Shown: positions 23,180-35,864, numbered from the stretch's first letter. The stretch is DNA of 64,000 nucleotides from Lobosporangium transversale (GCF_002105155.1 NW_019028988.1:620001-684000); one strand, 5' to 3'. A program made the numbers and translations. The notes: generated by a model not told the origin, from the letters alone.

Positions 23180-24076
23180 TCTCGGAGATCTAAGAGAGAG
23201 GGGGAAATGTGAGCATACCCTAATACCAAAATCACAAATAAAGACCATGCATTTTTTATATTCTGTATAGGAGTCGTAAGATTAGTGGCGTCTTTTTTTA
23301 AAATCTTATTGCATACAAATATTTACATCAATGTTTTTTACAACCAATGTGAGTAGGGTTCCACATTCTTCTGCTCGGATTCAGGTGTCACAATGTTCCA
23401 GTGGCAATACAGCGGAGAAGGGTCACTTGAGTGACCCTACTTTTCAGACTAATGACAACCAGTTTGGAATAAAAGTATAATATGTACAGGTGAGATAGAT
23501 ACACTCATATTCGGAGAAGCTACATTGGTGAAAGCAGGGCTCAAATTGCAATTTATTAAAAATTTATTAAGGTCCTCTTCATGTTGTTTGATAGTTTGGA
23601 ATGGAGGAGCAGGAATGGATTGGGGTATACATGTACATGAAGTTCTTTTTTACATGTACCAAGGATATTTTTATTGAGCTTTTTTTTTTATAAAAAAAAA
23701 AAAAAAAAAAAAGAGCGAGGTATGGACATGTAAATAATCTGTTGATGAATGCAAATGCACACATGTTTACACACTGACTTTTTGACTTGGACCACCGTTA
23801 AAGCTATGCAACATGACATAGTCGACTAATTCTTATTGCACATGATCTTGATGAATTTAGTCTGCTCATATTGTCAAGAAACAGAGGCACGGAGTGATTG
23901 GACAGGTTTGAATTTTATTTATTTATTTACTTCAGTAAGTTTTCTTTATTTTTTTTATTTTCTTTTTTCTTCCATTCTGTCCTACCCATTACTCACTTTT
24001 CTCACTTTCTTCTCCTTTGCATTTTCGTCTTTCATCCAGCCTCTCGACTGATTGTTCAATTTCTTCTTTCTTTCAA

Positions 24077-24108
<32 letters not shown>

Positions 24109-24565
24109 AATTTTCCAGTATTTTTTTTTTTTTTTTTTTAGTCTGCGTTTAGCTGTTACTGCCCCATTCACATTCATTTATTTCATGCAACACAAGAATC
24201 CAATCATTTAATGAATCCTGACTAAAAAAAAAAAAAAAAAGCATCGCCTCCTGATCAGTAACGGCCAAATATCTATTATCTTTCTTGTCATCGTTCATCC
24301 CAAGCGAACAAGTGTACATACCTCATCCATTCTCTTGGCCCCAGTTAATGTATGTCTAAAAAAAAAATAGTCACCTGATGTCGAGCCTAAATTTGCATTC
24401 TTCAATCCCCTTTTTCTTGCTCATCCATTCAAATTTCTCAAGGACACTTACTAACTTTTTCTCCTTTCTATACCTTGCGCAAGAAGAACAAAACAGTTTA
24501 AAAGCCGGTCTTTTTTTTACTGATTTCTATTTTCATTTGTATCTTTACAAAACAATCAAGCAAGT
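23180..24565. other. Intergenic, 1.4 kb
   Basis: No gene supported. A/T homopolymers (for example about 23690-23712, 24080-24104, 24121-24139 and 24223-24240) and a pyrimidine-rich stretch (about 23930-24075) precede the SH3-protein gene. Confidence 0.5.
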
Positions 24566-24795
24566 ATGATCATGGCTCCAGTCTCTTTTCCCCCTTGTCA
24601 AGCTCACTCTGCTGCTACTGCTACTCCTACTACTGCCACTACTGCCACTCCTATTACTGGCGATACTCTCAATCAACAGGAGGCAAACCTCAACAACAAG
24701 AGAGCCTCCATTCATTATCCAGATGGTAATAATTTCAATCTCTCTTTTTTACCTGTTTGGCCTCCTTTCTAAGTCTTGAACGTACAATCTTTCTT

Positions 24796-24830
<35 letters not shown>

Positions 24831-25541
24831 TTGTGAGGGCTCTTTGCTTAAAAAAATAAATACTGACATCCACAGTATAATCAAACCAACTAGATTCCAC
24901 AGCTGCCAAACGAATGTCGTTACATTTTGGTCCTCGTTGTAGATCTCACTCAGAATCTTTGGCAATTTCATCAACTTCGAATAATATGCCAGAGTCATCC
25001 GAAAAGAATGACGCTTTATTATCATCATCACCATCATCACTATCAACGACGTTACCAATGTCGTCGTCATCGTCATCGCTCTCCTCTTCCTCTGCATCGC
25101 TCTCAAACAATGATAACCAACCAGACAAAGAGCTTTTGAAGACTCTCACATCGTTTCTTAAAGACGAAGGCAATACTACAGATAATTATCAAGACGTCAA
25201 CAACGGGGACTCTAAGAAATCAAATTATGATAAAGAAGTAGAGGCAGAAAAAGCGATGCTCCTCGAATCGGCTGGACCGGTAAGCAACTCTATTTCTTAT
25301 TTTGGAACCCATTTCGGCTTTTTGTATTTGCCCCTTTTTGCATTACCGTATACATGCGTGAAATAACGTGGAGTTGACATCTGTGTGGCGTTCCAAGGAG
25401 TGATCGAGAATTTTTTTTTTTTTTTTTTTTTTTTTTGCATTGCCCATGGTATGAACTAGCTGCAGACTAGTAATCCATGGAGGACGCGTGATGTGTAGTA
25501 CAATCGACTTTGCATCAACTACATTGTTGAAGCTTACTCAT

Positions 25542-25574
<33 letters not shown>

Positions 25575-26188
25575 ATCTCGATAGACCACAGGGGAGGAGT
25601 CAACCGAAAATGATCTAGGTATGTATGCGTATTTTTCCTTTTCCATTTGAATTGTTTGCGGATTCTATGAAGTCTGAGCAAAAAGGTCATAAAGAAGGAA
25701 CAATCCTTCCACAACTTTAGTGAGCTATTTTCAGGGGCGCGCTTTGGTTTGGATTATTTTTTAATGGTTTATGGTGTTTTTTCTCCGCTTCTTCAAGACT
25801 GGATAATTATTTGTTTGTGGCACAACAGTTTACTTGACAATTAACTCTCAATGTTTGCGCTCCAAACTTTTTTTTAGTGGTGACTGTCCGCGATTTTGCT
25901 TACCCAAAAGTACATCCCTACCACATCGGCCTTTATCCACCGGAGCCTGAATATGAGGAGTCGGATTACGAAGAGGATGATGATAATGAAGCAGAAGGCG
26001 AAGAAGAGGATCGTACTCATGGACATGCACGAGGATTGTATGATTTCGATGCAGAGAACTCTACAGAGCTGAGTTTCCGCGAAGGTGAATTCCTCTGGAT
26101 CCATTGCCGGCAATTCCCTGGCTGGTTCTTAGGAGAGATGGATGGAAAGACAGGACTGGTACCTGAAAATTATGTCCAGCTACTCTAA
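24566..26188 (+). CDS. SH3-domain adaptor, Nbp2/Skb5-like
   Basis: Four exons (24566-24725, 24894-25279, 25585-25618, 25878-26188) close to 296 residues. The N-terminal half is Ser/Thr/Ala-rich with a poly-Ser block. Exon 4 holds the conserved TVRDFAYPKVHPYHIG segment, an acidic stretch (EESDYEEDDDNEAEGEEEDR), and a C-terminal SH3 domain (ARGLYDFDAENSTELSFREG to the ALYDF/GW/GLVPENYV landmarks, about residues 243-296). The RDFAYP-acidic-SH3 arrangement is that of yeast Nbp2 and fission yeast Skb5, adaptors that bring the PP2C phosphatase Ptc1 to MAPK pathways or bind PAK kinase. The role is inferred from these. Exon 3 is only 34 nt. Introns 1 to 3 hold long T runs. A second ATG six bases downstream is an equally possible start. 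Confidence 0.88.
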
Positions 26189-29100
26189 AGACTACTACTA
26201 CTGCATTAATAGTTATTTTTTTTTATTACAGTAGCTTTGTAAAAAGGATATTTGTTTTCCTGGTCTTTTTCATTTTCCATTCCATAGTCGCTGGTCGATT
26301 GTTGTCTGGTTTTTAAGACTTGACGAGACCAAACCAACTAATAAAAATAAAAATAATAACAGCTAATGCAAATCTTTTCATTAAACGATGCGGTCCTTAA
26401 TGAACTAATCGTCGCGTGCGAATCCAGTTTGTTGATCTTTGCAGTGTTAAAAACGGCTCTTCCTGGCCTTTCTATATCATTATTTTTTTATTTTTTTTAA
26501 TTGGTGTTGTAAACATTCTCTGTAATGGGCCTTCATCGTCTCATTCAATCGCATCTCATTCGACTACATCGTTCATTGAGTACTCTAAAAACACTGAAAG
26601 TAATCAAAGCAATGCATTAAACACATCTTGGAGGACTGGAATGAGGCTCTTTGTTTCCGCATGTATGCTTGTGAATGGAACTTGCTTTGGAGTCTTGGCA
26701 TTTGACACAAACATGTCTGACCCAAATATGGTTATATATATAACTGTGTCGCTTATCCAATACAATGAGAGCGCATCCTTTCTTTATCAACACAGTGTCC
26801 TGGTGTCTGCATCATTTTTTTGAGAAGGAACTTTTTTTTCCTTCTTTCCGAGGCTTTTAAGAATACGATGGGTAGTGGAACTCTGCGACATTTATCACAA
26901 CATTGTCTAACTTCGATGAACCCTCCAGTTGGCTGAATAGAAAGCAAGTCCCTGGGGAATTTTGGTATGACCCTGAGAGTCAAATCGTTGGTTCAGTCTG
27001 ACAGTGACGACCTGATTCTAGATTGGATGACATCTACAGTCTCCCTTACCAGAAAATGTTGTTCCTCGCGTATTTTCGTTTCGTTAACAGTACAATATAG
27101 AATAAAATAAAATTAGACATTAAAATAAAAAAGGGTCCAAACATTCATGGCTGTCCGAAGCAGTTGGTTGACTCCTAGGCTCGTCACCAGCCTATTCGAC
27201 TCCATCGTTAGCGACAATAGATTAGATAGAACAGGAGCTTTCTCTGCAAGCATTTTCCAAGCTTACTCGATTGAACACATCGATGCTGTATTTATAATCC
27301 CTTTATTTCCTAGGATGTGCTGTACTTGAGATGACTATACAACTTACCTCTGACATAGAATGAGAATTGTGCTGCCTCTAATATAAAGACAGTTCAGAAA
27401 ATACCCTGGCTCTCGTGCCTATCACAACGTCTGGCCTGCTGGAGTTTTTTCGGCTGGCGTCATTAGTGGTATTAGGAAGGATTCGGTCCATGGGCAACTG
27501 TGAGGCGCGAAGTATCCAGTAAGGCTGATTTTAGGAGAATGTCTTGGACTGATTGAACCCGTCAACTACTTGTTCGATACCCTAGAACCATTTGAGTCTT
27601 GAGGGAGGAGGGATGTGAGATGCCTCCATAACCGAATCGCGATCCCCCGATTTGATTGTGCCGATATTGGCTGTAGTTAGGTTTGGCATTATTGCTGTTA
27701 CTTGCATCCCCCTTAAGGCATTGATTCTGACCCAGATGGAGGCGGAGAATCCATTGAGATGCTGGCCAAAGGAGACGACGACAGCAATACTCATGATGAT
27801 CATGCCCGAAACCAGTTAAATCAAGAAGATTGTAAGAGTCTAATATATGAAGGTGCCGATAGTCAAGAATATAACAAGGTCGAGGATGTGTCAATGCAAA
27901 GTGTTGAAATGAATGGTAGTGATGGCACCGATCTAAATGTAAGTCACGGCCGACATGGATCTTTAGGAGGATGTGGACATTGAATACATAAAGGGAATTA
28001 AGCCAAGACATCATCCCATTTTATCCTTGTGCTATAAGAGTCTAAGAGAGTCCTATTGTACTTAGACTACTGTCTTTTTTTTTTTTTTTTTTTTTTTTTT
28101 TTCCCCAAGCACTGCTTCTTCGGCCTAATTGTAACCTACAGATGACCATGTGTACGAACATGACTTTGTTGGCCCAGTTCAGGGACACCAGGGATTGCAG
28201 GACGAACAGATCTTATCGATAGAGTGAAAATGGCGCTATATGTAGCTGTGCCTTCTTTGCATTTTAGAAACAATAGTTGTAATAAATAACTTTAATAGAA
28301 AGCACGTTTCTGAGCAAAAAAAAAAAAAGTGATGCATGTTACACAGAAGAAGCAGAGTTCACGCGTTGACTGTCAAAGCCTCTTTGATCCTTTGTCTGGC
28401 AAAAGGCCATGCGACTATCCGAGCCGCCTAACCTGGCCTCTCCCTTCATACATCTGCGGCTCTTCGGCTTCTTGCTAACATATCGACAACAGATCTATTC
28501 CAGAAGAAGGGCTTTCCGCTATTGTTTGGATAGACATTACGTACTTTGAGAGCTTGAAACTGATGGCCGTTTGTAGATTAAAATTAATATATGCAAGCTG
28601 CAAAAGTCTTTACTTGAATCCTTTTTTGATCTTTTTGTTTGCTTTTTTATGTTCTTTTTATTTTATTTTTATTTTTATTTTTATTTTTATTTTTTCCCAA
28701 TAGCGGATGAATTATGAAAACTATTGTAATTTGACGTGTTTAGGTTTGGTTTGGTGTATTGCTTTTTGTTCATCTTCGTTTCCTCCGATCCCTGAAAAAT
28801 ACTTGAAGAGTATAGAATACAAAATAAATACATAGATAAAAAGACATTTCGCATCCATCTGACGTTGAACTCTTGGACATATTGAATAAATAAAGCACAT
28901 ACACAACTGGTCAGCGCGTGTTTTTTTTTTTTTTTTTTTTTCTTCTTTCTTTCCTCTCCTTGTTTCGCTTCTATAGTTGCTTTATGGGACTATTGCATCC
29001 GCTTCCTTGCATTCTTACATCCACACATCCATCCACATCCACACACATACACATTATATATCAGCATATGCAAATTTCCCTCTTCTCTTTTCCATCTTTT

Positions 29101-29210
29101 TTTGGTTCCACTCTTCTTCCCTTCCCTTTCTTGCTATCACTCCTTTTATTTCCTGTTTTACCTTCGTCCTCCACAAGATAAAGGCAAAGAAAAGAATATA
29201 TACCAAGACA
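26189..29210. other. 3 kb without a confident gene; possible decayed gene
   Basis: Fragments with coding character occur but no model closes. A plus frame from 27759 (ML-AKGDDDSNTHDDHARNQL type, acidic) runs to a GTAAGT at 27939. A 28-nt gap ending in AG at 27966 is followed by another open stretch to a stop at 28063-28065. Plus frames at 26641-26823 and 27147-27329 have no family match. There is a T run near 28076-28102 and a (TTTTA)n tract near 28655-28695. The last 290 bases are the pyrimidine-rich leader of the polyglutamine gene. Confidence 0.45.
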
Positions 29211-31550
29211 ATGGTCCCATCTCTCTTTCCATCCTTCCCAGAATCAGCCCGGGGATTCCTAGGCGGCCTATCCTCCAACTTCCGCCTTCGCCCCAACCCT
29301 CTTTTCAAGCCTCTGTCTGTTGGAGCTTCTTCATCCACTTTCAGCACCCCTTCTCACTCTTCTTCTTCCTCTAATCCTTCTAATCCCAAACTTGCACTAT
29401 CCTCGGCTTCAACTGACTCGATCCTTCTTCCGCCTAGCCTTGATCTTGTGTTTCAAGAACAGCAAGAGCCTACATCCTCCTCTGCCCCTAGTACACCATT
29501 AATATCGCCATTGGCATCTTCTCCTACCTCTTCCCTTTCTTCTCCTTCGAGCTATTCGCTTGCCTCACCACCAACTTCACCATTATCCACCTCACGACCA
29601 ATGATACGAACAGTCCTTGATAGCGCAGGTTCAGGTCCAAACTCAAGTACAGAGGTCATGAGTGACGGCTACGTCGAGTTGGAGGCTCCAAACAAAAAGC
29701 GCTTTGATTCTGGTTTTAGTTTCCATTTCAGAAGTCGTAATGGCAGCACAGGAAGTATTTTTAGCAATATCAGCTCAAGTCTCAGGCCAGGTCACCAGAG
29801 ATCCCATTCACATCAGCAGCATCAGCACCAGCACCGCCAACAACACCAACACCAACAATGGCAACAAGAACTACCACAACCTGCCGAGCAACAACAACAA
29901 CAGCAGCAGCAGCAGCAGCAGCAGTACCAATCCCAACAACAAATTGTGACTCTGGAGCAGTCGCCTCAAGTGTCAAATAAAGCCTGTGATCGTAAACAGC
30001 AGTCTAGTACCCCAGGCTCAACGTTTTCAAGACCATGCAGCCCGACCACGCAGCAACCGGCACATGGCTCCCCAGAACATAAGGGTCCGATCCTTATTAT
30101 TGCTCAGACCGGAAGAGCTACACCGTCGGCAACGCCTGCAGTCGTCGAACGAGCCGTCAATGCTGCTCCTGCTCCCACCTCTACCGTCATTACTAACGAG
30201 CCTACAATCGCTAATATCGAAGTGGAATATGAAATTGAAAACGATATCGAGGCTGATACATTGGAGGGGTTAGTTCAGACCTCAGCTGCAGATTCTCTTC
30301 CTCAGGCAGTTATGATCGATGGTCTACCTGAGTATTACTCTGGAGAGGACTTTGGGCGCAATGCTAAGAGGAATGAGAAATATGCAAGGCTCCGACTCGT
30401 TGCTTTGAGGGAACACCAGCAAGTTCTAGTTCGGATTTTGGGTGAAATATTAGACATCGACAACCTCTACCGACAATATTTATCGGCTACAGGTCAAGAA
30501 GCAATACCAGAAGGACAAGCTCGCTCCACTGGCACTTCTATGGCTGTTACTGATAGGATAGATATACTGGACACAAAAGATACTCCGATGTTCTGCAATT
30601 GTGATTGCCAGGCACGTCGACAACGCCGTCGCGAGAAACGCGAAGCCGCTGTACAGGGGTATCAAAAAGCCATCCTTGATCTGTGGCAGATGGACCAGAA
30701 TTTGTGTTACTGGTTGAGCCGTTATATTCGAACAACGCGTCGTATTGGAAGATCTTTTGACTTTATTGTGACATCTGTGCCAACATCCTCAACGCTAGTA
30801 GCAACGGCCACGAACAATCGTGATGTTGCTGAGGGTACTTGGCTGCAGAAGAGGACCTGGGAAACAGAGGAGTTGGAGAGAATTGGTATCCTCCAGTCAA
30901 AATTGTTGACTTACATTTCAAGTCCGCAGAATCATAATCACATGTCCTGGATGTCTGCACTATTGCCGAGTCTCGAGGAGCCTCCCAAGACGGGAAGCGC
31001 TCTAATGACTACGGAGCTAGCTCTCCACAGCCGTGACCATTATCATGATGACGCCAATATTGCAACAGAACCATCACAATATCACATGCAAGGTAACGCC
31101 TATGTGCCGTTGCCCTCACCGCCAAGCCTTCTACCCGAGAAAACAATACCAGGTCCTCAACAACCATTGACTTCACAGACCACGTTCATTTCTTCTGGCC
31201 CACATGAATCGGGGTGTGATTCTAAATATATGACGATGGCGACCACAGAGACTACTCTAGCTGTCACCAAAACAGCGTCTGGATGTATTTTACCGTTGCT
31301 GACACCATTCTCGCCAGCACCTTCCACACCTCCGCCTGCTGTACCAGCACCACTGCCGCCTGGCGCCCAGAATAATAATAATAATAGTAGTAGTAATAAC
31401 AGTAACAATAACACTGCACCGATATACGCATCCGTGTGCATTCCTACTCCCCCTCCCCCTACTCCTCAATCTTCTAGATCTCTTTCACATATTGGGCTCA
31501 GTTCTGGAAATATTCTATATCAACGACAACAACAACAGCAACAGCAACAA

Positions 31551-31584
<34 letters not shown>

Positions 31585-31628
31585 GACAACAACAACAGCA
31601 ACAGCAGCAACAACAGCAACAGCAACAA

Positions 31629-31662
<34 letters not shown>

Positions 31663-31991
31663 GACAACAACAACAGCAACAGCAACAACAGCAACAGCGA
31701 ATACTCAACACATCCAAAAGAATCCATACATCTTTTGAAGACTATGATGATTTAGATGCTGCTGTCTTTGTGGGGTTTCATATGCAAAGTCTTCAAAAGG
31801 CCAACGAATTTCTAAACCAATTCAATAACGAATCTGTACGGTCTTCTGCCATCCTCGAAAGGTTCTACGCAGCCAAAGCGATATATGAACATCGCGTCAT
31901 GGGCAAGCCTGTAATGATGGAGACCAAGAGGGATAAGGTGAACCATAGGGAACATAGGCGTGCCAAACGCATCCGCGCCAATGAGGACTGA
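29211..31991 (+). CDS. Polyglutamine-rich protein of unknown function
   Basis: A single exon of 926 codons. The N-terminal third is Ser/Pro-rich and disordered, with a Gln/His-rich segment at about residues 200-245. A folded-looking middle (about 375-560) has YARLRLVALREHQQVLVRIL, a CNCDCQARRQRRREKR basic Cys cluster and WQMDQNLCYWLSRYIRT. A Pro-rich linker follows, then a near-pure Gln tract with Arg interruptions (about 771-829). The C-terminal 95 residues are conserved-looking (HTSFEDYDDLDAAVFVGFHM, ending in a basic KxxHREHRRAKRIR tail). I recognise no catalytic domain. The basic tail and Gln tract suggest a nuclear regulator, but that is inference. The ATG at 29211 is chosen because upstream in-frame sequence is pyrimidine-rich leader. 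Confidence 0.8.
31521..31697 (+). repeat. CAA/CAG repeat encoding poly-Gln with CGA interruptions
   Basis: About 177 bases of CAA/CAG codons interrupted by CGA (Arg) at three places. The block CAACGACAACAACAACAG recurs near 31521, 31582 and 31658, so the tract grew by duplication of larger blocks and not only by single-codon slippage. Confidence 0.9.
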
Positions 31992-32262
31992 ATTAAATAT
32001 AGATATCGAATGAATAGAGAGAATCTTTCGTTTAAATAATATAATCGTACCAATCATTAAACATATGTTTTTTTTTTTCCTTTTTTTTTTTTTTTTTTTC
32101 TTTTTTGTAAGCACTCACTGGTTATGAGTTTTTATATAGAAAATATGCAGAATTTCATGTTTATGAGTAGTCAAGGACGAAAAAATATACAAAGTATTCT
32201 CCAAGTTGTGTGTGCTTAGTAAACTGTGAAACTTTAGACATTATATTAGTAACAATAAATAA

Positions 32263-33958
32263 CTATGTACTGAGTTGATGACCATAATAAGGATCTTTAT
32301 GAGAGTCAGGGTCGCCTCCAAGAGCTTTCTCTCTCTCCATCTTCTCACGATCCTCTCTCTCCAATCTGGGGGAGACGATACGAACATAGATACTGAAGAG
32401 GGCGATCACAGCATGAGCAATGCCCATGAGAACAAAGGGAGCGCCACGCATCCAGGCATCAAAGAGATAGCCACCCAGTCTTCCCATGATCATGATACTG
32501 AGTGCACCACAGAAACTGAACACACCGGCGACGCTACCACGGTATTTGGGTTCTGTGTAAGTACCGTTGAGCAAGGTCATGCCCGTAACGATCATGCCGA
32601 TCTGACCAATGCCAACTAAGCAGACCCAGGCGTAGTTGGACTTGTGGGCGGGTGCAACGGTCGTGAAGGCGAAAGGGATTGAGCCAACCGCGCCAATGAT
32701 ACCAGCAACGGCCAAGACTGTTGACTTGCGAAGCTTCTCGCCCGCATAACCGTAGAAGGGAGCAAATGCTAAGGAAAGTCCTTGGGCCAGACCTGTGAGT
32801 TGATGAGTATCACCAGAGGCTGCACCGCATGAAGTCTTGTCACGGCACCAACCAAGGTCGAGGTAGTGGTGGATGACCCATAAACTAATAAATGATGTGA
32901 AAAGGACTGTGTCTGCACGAGCCTATTTTTGAGAAGATTGATGATGTTTAACGTGTTTAGTAAAACTGAGAGAATTTTTTTTTTCCTTTTTTCTTTTTTT
33001 CTTTTAAAGAAGAGAGACGAGAAAGGAGGATGCTTACAACAAAACTAGAAAGGTAAGCAAGAGCAATGCGAGGGTCGCGAGCGGCAAGGATACCGTACTT
33101 GAGAATAACAAAGAGACTCTCGACCCTCTTTGGAGCAGGCGTGACAATGACCTCTTTTTCAGTGGCACGATGACCACGAAGACGAGCAAGGAAACCCTTG
33201 GAGGTCGGGTTGACGTTGGGCATGGTGAAGACGAAGAAGACTCCCAAGGCGATAGCGCAGCCCCCGACGATGCACAGGGCAACCCGAATCCCTTGGGACT
33301 CACTGTGGACCCTTGATCCCATCTGATAGGGCAGGTTGATCAGAGCCATACCTGAGGTCAGAGCACCAAAACCTGAAAACATGCCAACTATAGCACTGAC
33401 ACGTCCACGTTCCTTATGACCACCAGCAACATCACTGAGGGTGGCCGTCATCATGGATGTACAGGCTGCTGAGCCCAATGAGAATAAGAGACGGCAGAGA
33501 AGCATATGGGGGTATACATTCTTGACATATGAATACAAGATTAATGCTGTGCCCAGAAAGACGAAGCCAAGACTGTATACAGGACGACGACCAATACGAT
33601 CTGAGAGCACACCCCAGACCAATGTGGCAGGCAAGGCCAGGATTTCATCATAAAGAACTAAGGAGCCAGTGAGGTTACCGGTGTTCTCTGTGATCCTCAA
33701 CAGGACTGTGAGAACAAATGGTTGGACGATGGAGAGATAGACTACCAAGCAGATGGTTGCGAAACAAGCGATCAAGTATGAGATGAAGTTTAGATATCCA
33801 ATGTTTTGGTTGACGATAAAAATCTTAAAGAGGCGTTTTCCAGGAGTCGTAGCGGAACCAGCGGTTGAGTCCACAGATTGAGACTCAACCTGATCGCCAT
33901 CAGGTAGAGGCTGCTCCTGTTGCTTCCCTTTCGAGTCGTTTATAGAGTCTGATTTCAT
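32263..33958 (-). CDS. MFS transporter, drug:H+ antiporter-like
   Basis: Two exons (33958-33038, 32922-32263), phase 0, give 526 residues. About 60 hydrophilic N-terminal residues precede 12 predicted helices. The family motif A loop is clear (LVWGVLSDRIGRRPVYSLG), followed by CRLLFSLGSAACTSMM. A central cytosolic loop (about residues 240-280) and the second-half motif (GYAGEKLRK) are also visible. The last segment is charged. The substrate is unknown. The fold is a general MFS_1 exporter or importer. It is convergent with the polyglutamine gene, 271 bases from it. Confidence 0.88.
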
Positions 33959-33997
33959 TCTCTGAGAAAAGAGTTGTATGATCTATACGATCTCTTT

Positions 33998-34029
<32 letters not shown>

Positions 34030-34702
34030 GAAAGAAAGAAAATTTGTCGTTAAGCTGCTTATTCCGCTGCTGATGTAGAGAGGTAGAGGAAAGGAGGGGG
34101 GGGGGGGAGAAGGCGAAAGGATGGAGGCAGAGGTGAAGAAGAATGAAAGGGAGGCCTTATGGCAAGGAGGAAAAACGGAAGAAGGAAGGGAACGTATTGA
34201 GGAACAAAAGAAACGTTGCCTATTTCTTGAAGAGAGAGAGAGAGAGGGGGAGGGAAAAAGAGGAAAAGAAGGAAGAAAAGAGATGAGAAGGTGGGGAAGA
34301 AGAGGTAAAATAAAATGTGGGTGGATCATTCGATAATATGTATAAATTATAGTTACATTATACATGCATATATACTTTGACTTTAAAAACAAACAATGAT
34401 TGAATTGGATTATCTGATCCGAAAAAGATCTGGCATGCAGCCCATTGAAAAAATATATTTATACTACTATATCCATCTATATCCATATACATCTCTTTCG
34501 TCTCTTTTTCGTTCTCGGTAGCCAAAGTAGCCAAAAAAAAAAAAAAAAAAATTCTTTATCAGATCCTCATGCATCAGCATGTAGCGTAAATACAGCGAGC
34601 TTTTTTTATGCTTCGACTTCATCTCATGTCCTCAAATGGCGTCCAACCAGTCGAGAAGGAGCTTGAAATGAGATTCCGCCACCTTGGAAGAGCAATCTGG
34701 TA
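33959..34702. other. Intergenic between MFS gene and transposon
   Basis: No gene supported. An A run (about 34006-34029) and a strongly purine-rich block (about 34085-34310, GGAGG/AGAGAG) lie upstream of the MFS start. Seen from the MFS gene this is a pyrimidine-rich leader. The last two bases, TA, are one copy of the transposon target site. Confidence 0.55.
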
Positions 34703-35848
34703 CAGTGGAATCTCGATAATTGTACACTTTTGTACAAATTTCAAATTTGATATATTTCTAGGCCATTGGTTGGCTAAGAGCCTCTCAATTCAAAAATACT
34801 ATTGTAAGCTGACCTCTCTATGTCAAACATGGCAGGAGGGCAGGTAAGTGACTGGCAAGTGAGGGAGATTGTAGCTAAAGGAAGGGATTGCAACTGAGGG
34901 AAGGTGATGGCGTAAGCTTGAAAAGATCTTGTGGTATTTTTTTTTTTTTCTTTTGTCAATCATCAAACACGACACAATCATAGCATCAGCCATCAAGCAA
35001 GTCCCTCTTCTCTAGTCCGTTCTATTCACGATGTCGGCTACTCTCTCGAGCAACAGACACAGCTGCAGCTGCATTGGTCCCTCTCTACCCTTAGGGCAGG
35101 GAGAGTTTAACAGCCATCTTCGCGGTGGCAAAATCCCACCATCTTCGCCATGGTGATGATTGTTAGTGACCAGCGCTGTCTCTGCAGTTGGTTTTCTGTC
35201 TGCTTCGAGGCCCTCCGCAAGCAAGAAGCAATTCTACAGGCTGGACGTCCAAACTCTTTCTCAAGCAGCAGACACAGTTGCAGCTGCATTGGTCCCTCTC
35301 TACCCTTAGGGCAGGGAGAGTTTAACAGCCATCTTCGCGGTGGCAAAATCCCACCATCTTCGCCATGGTGATGATTGTTAGTGACCAGCGCTGTCTCTGC
35401 AGTTGGTTTTCTGTCTGCTTCGAGATGGAGCAAGTCTTGATCCTTTTCACTGTCGCCTCTGTCATTCTCGCTGTCAATTGCCATAATAGTAACCACCTCA
35501 ACATTTTTTCAGTCTACAGCTGATATAACATTTTGCCAGTACTCGATTCTAACTTTTTTTTTTTTTTTTTTTTTTTTAATAATATTAATAATCATATTAT
35601 TACTATTATCAATATTATAACATACAAGACAAAAGAAGGAGGATCCGGAGCATCCGCAGCCGCACATGGACAAGAATGTTTGGCCTTTGTTGTTCACTCA
35701 CCACTCACTCCCTCATACTTATTCGATATATAACATTTAATAAATCTACAGCTCGTCACTTTATTACTTTTTCCGGGGGGCTGGGAATGTGAAAAACCAA
35801 GTCTAAAAGTACTCCTCATGGATGGCACTTTGTGTGCATTGCATTACA
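34703..35848 (+). repeat. Left terminal inverted repeat
   Basis: About 1,146 bp, matching the reverse complement of 41036-42191. The outer 67 bases show two mismatches by eye. Just inside the end lies a short palindromic pair of GTACA motifs (TGTACACTTTTGTACA). Similarity stops at GCATTACA (35841-35848). The arm contains a T run near 35554-35578 that is shorter than its counterpart on the right. Confidence 0.93.
35050..35424 (+). repeat. 160-bp direct repeat pair inside left arm
   Basis: Units 35050-35209 and 35265-35424 are nearly identical 160-bp copies separated by 55 bp. Each contains GGTGGCAAAATCCCACC, a small inverted repeat. They are candidates for multiple transposase-binding sites. 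Confidence 0.88.
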
Positions 35849-35864
35849 GTACAGCGCAAAATTC

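Noticed and set aside
24735-25106. Minus-strand frames over the SH3-protein exon 2
   Set aside because: Reverse of the poly-Ser coding region (antisense Asp/Glu and Met/Thr runs).
26416-26823. 135-codon plus frame with a hydrophobic start
   Set aside because: It begins at GTG, not ATG. The first ATG is late, composition is mixed and no family or exon partners are seen.
31515-31727. Antisense poly-Leu and poly-Cys frames
   Set aside because: Shadow frames of the CAA/CAG tract.
35107-35496. Open frames of 60-129 codons in both transposon arms
   Set aside because: They are mirror images within the inverted repeats, and the same 160-bp repeat is read in different frames. No family resemblance.
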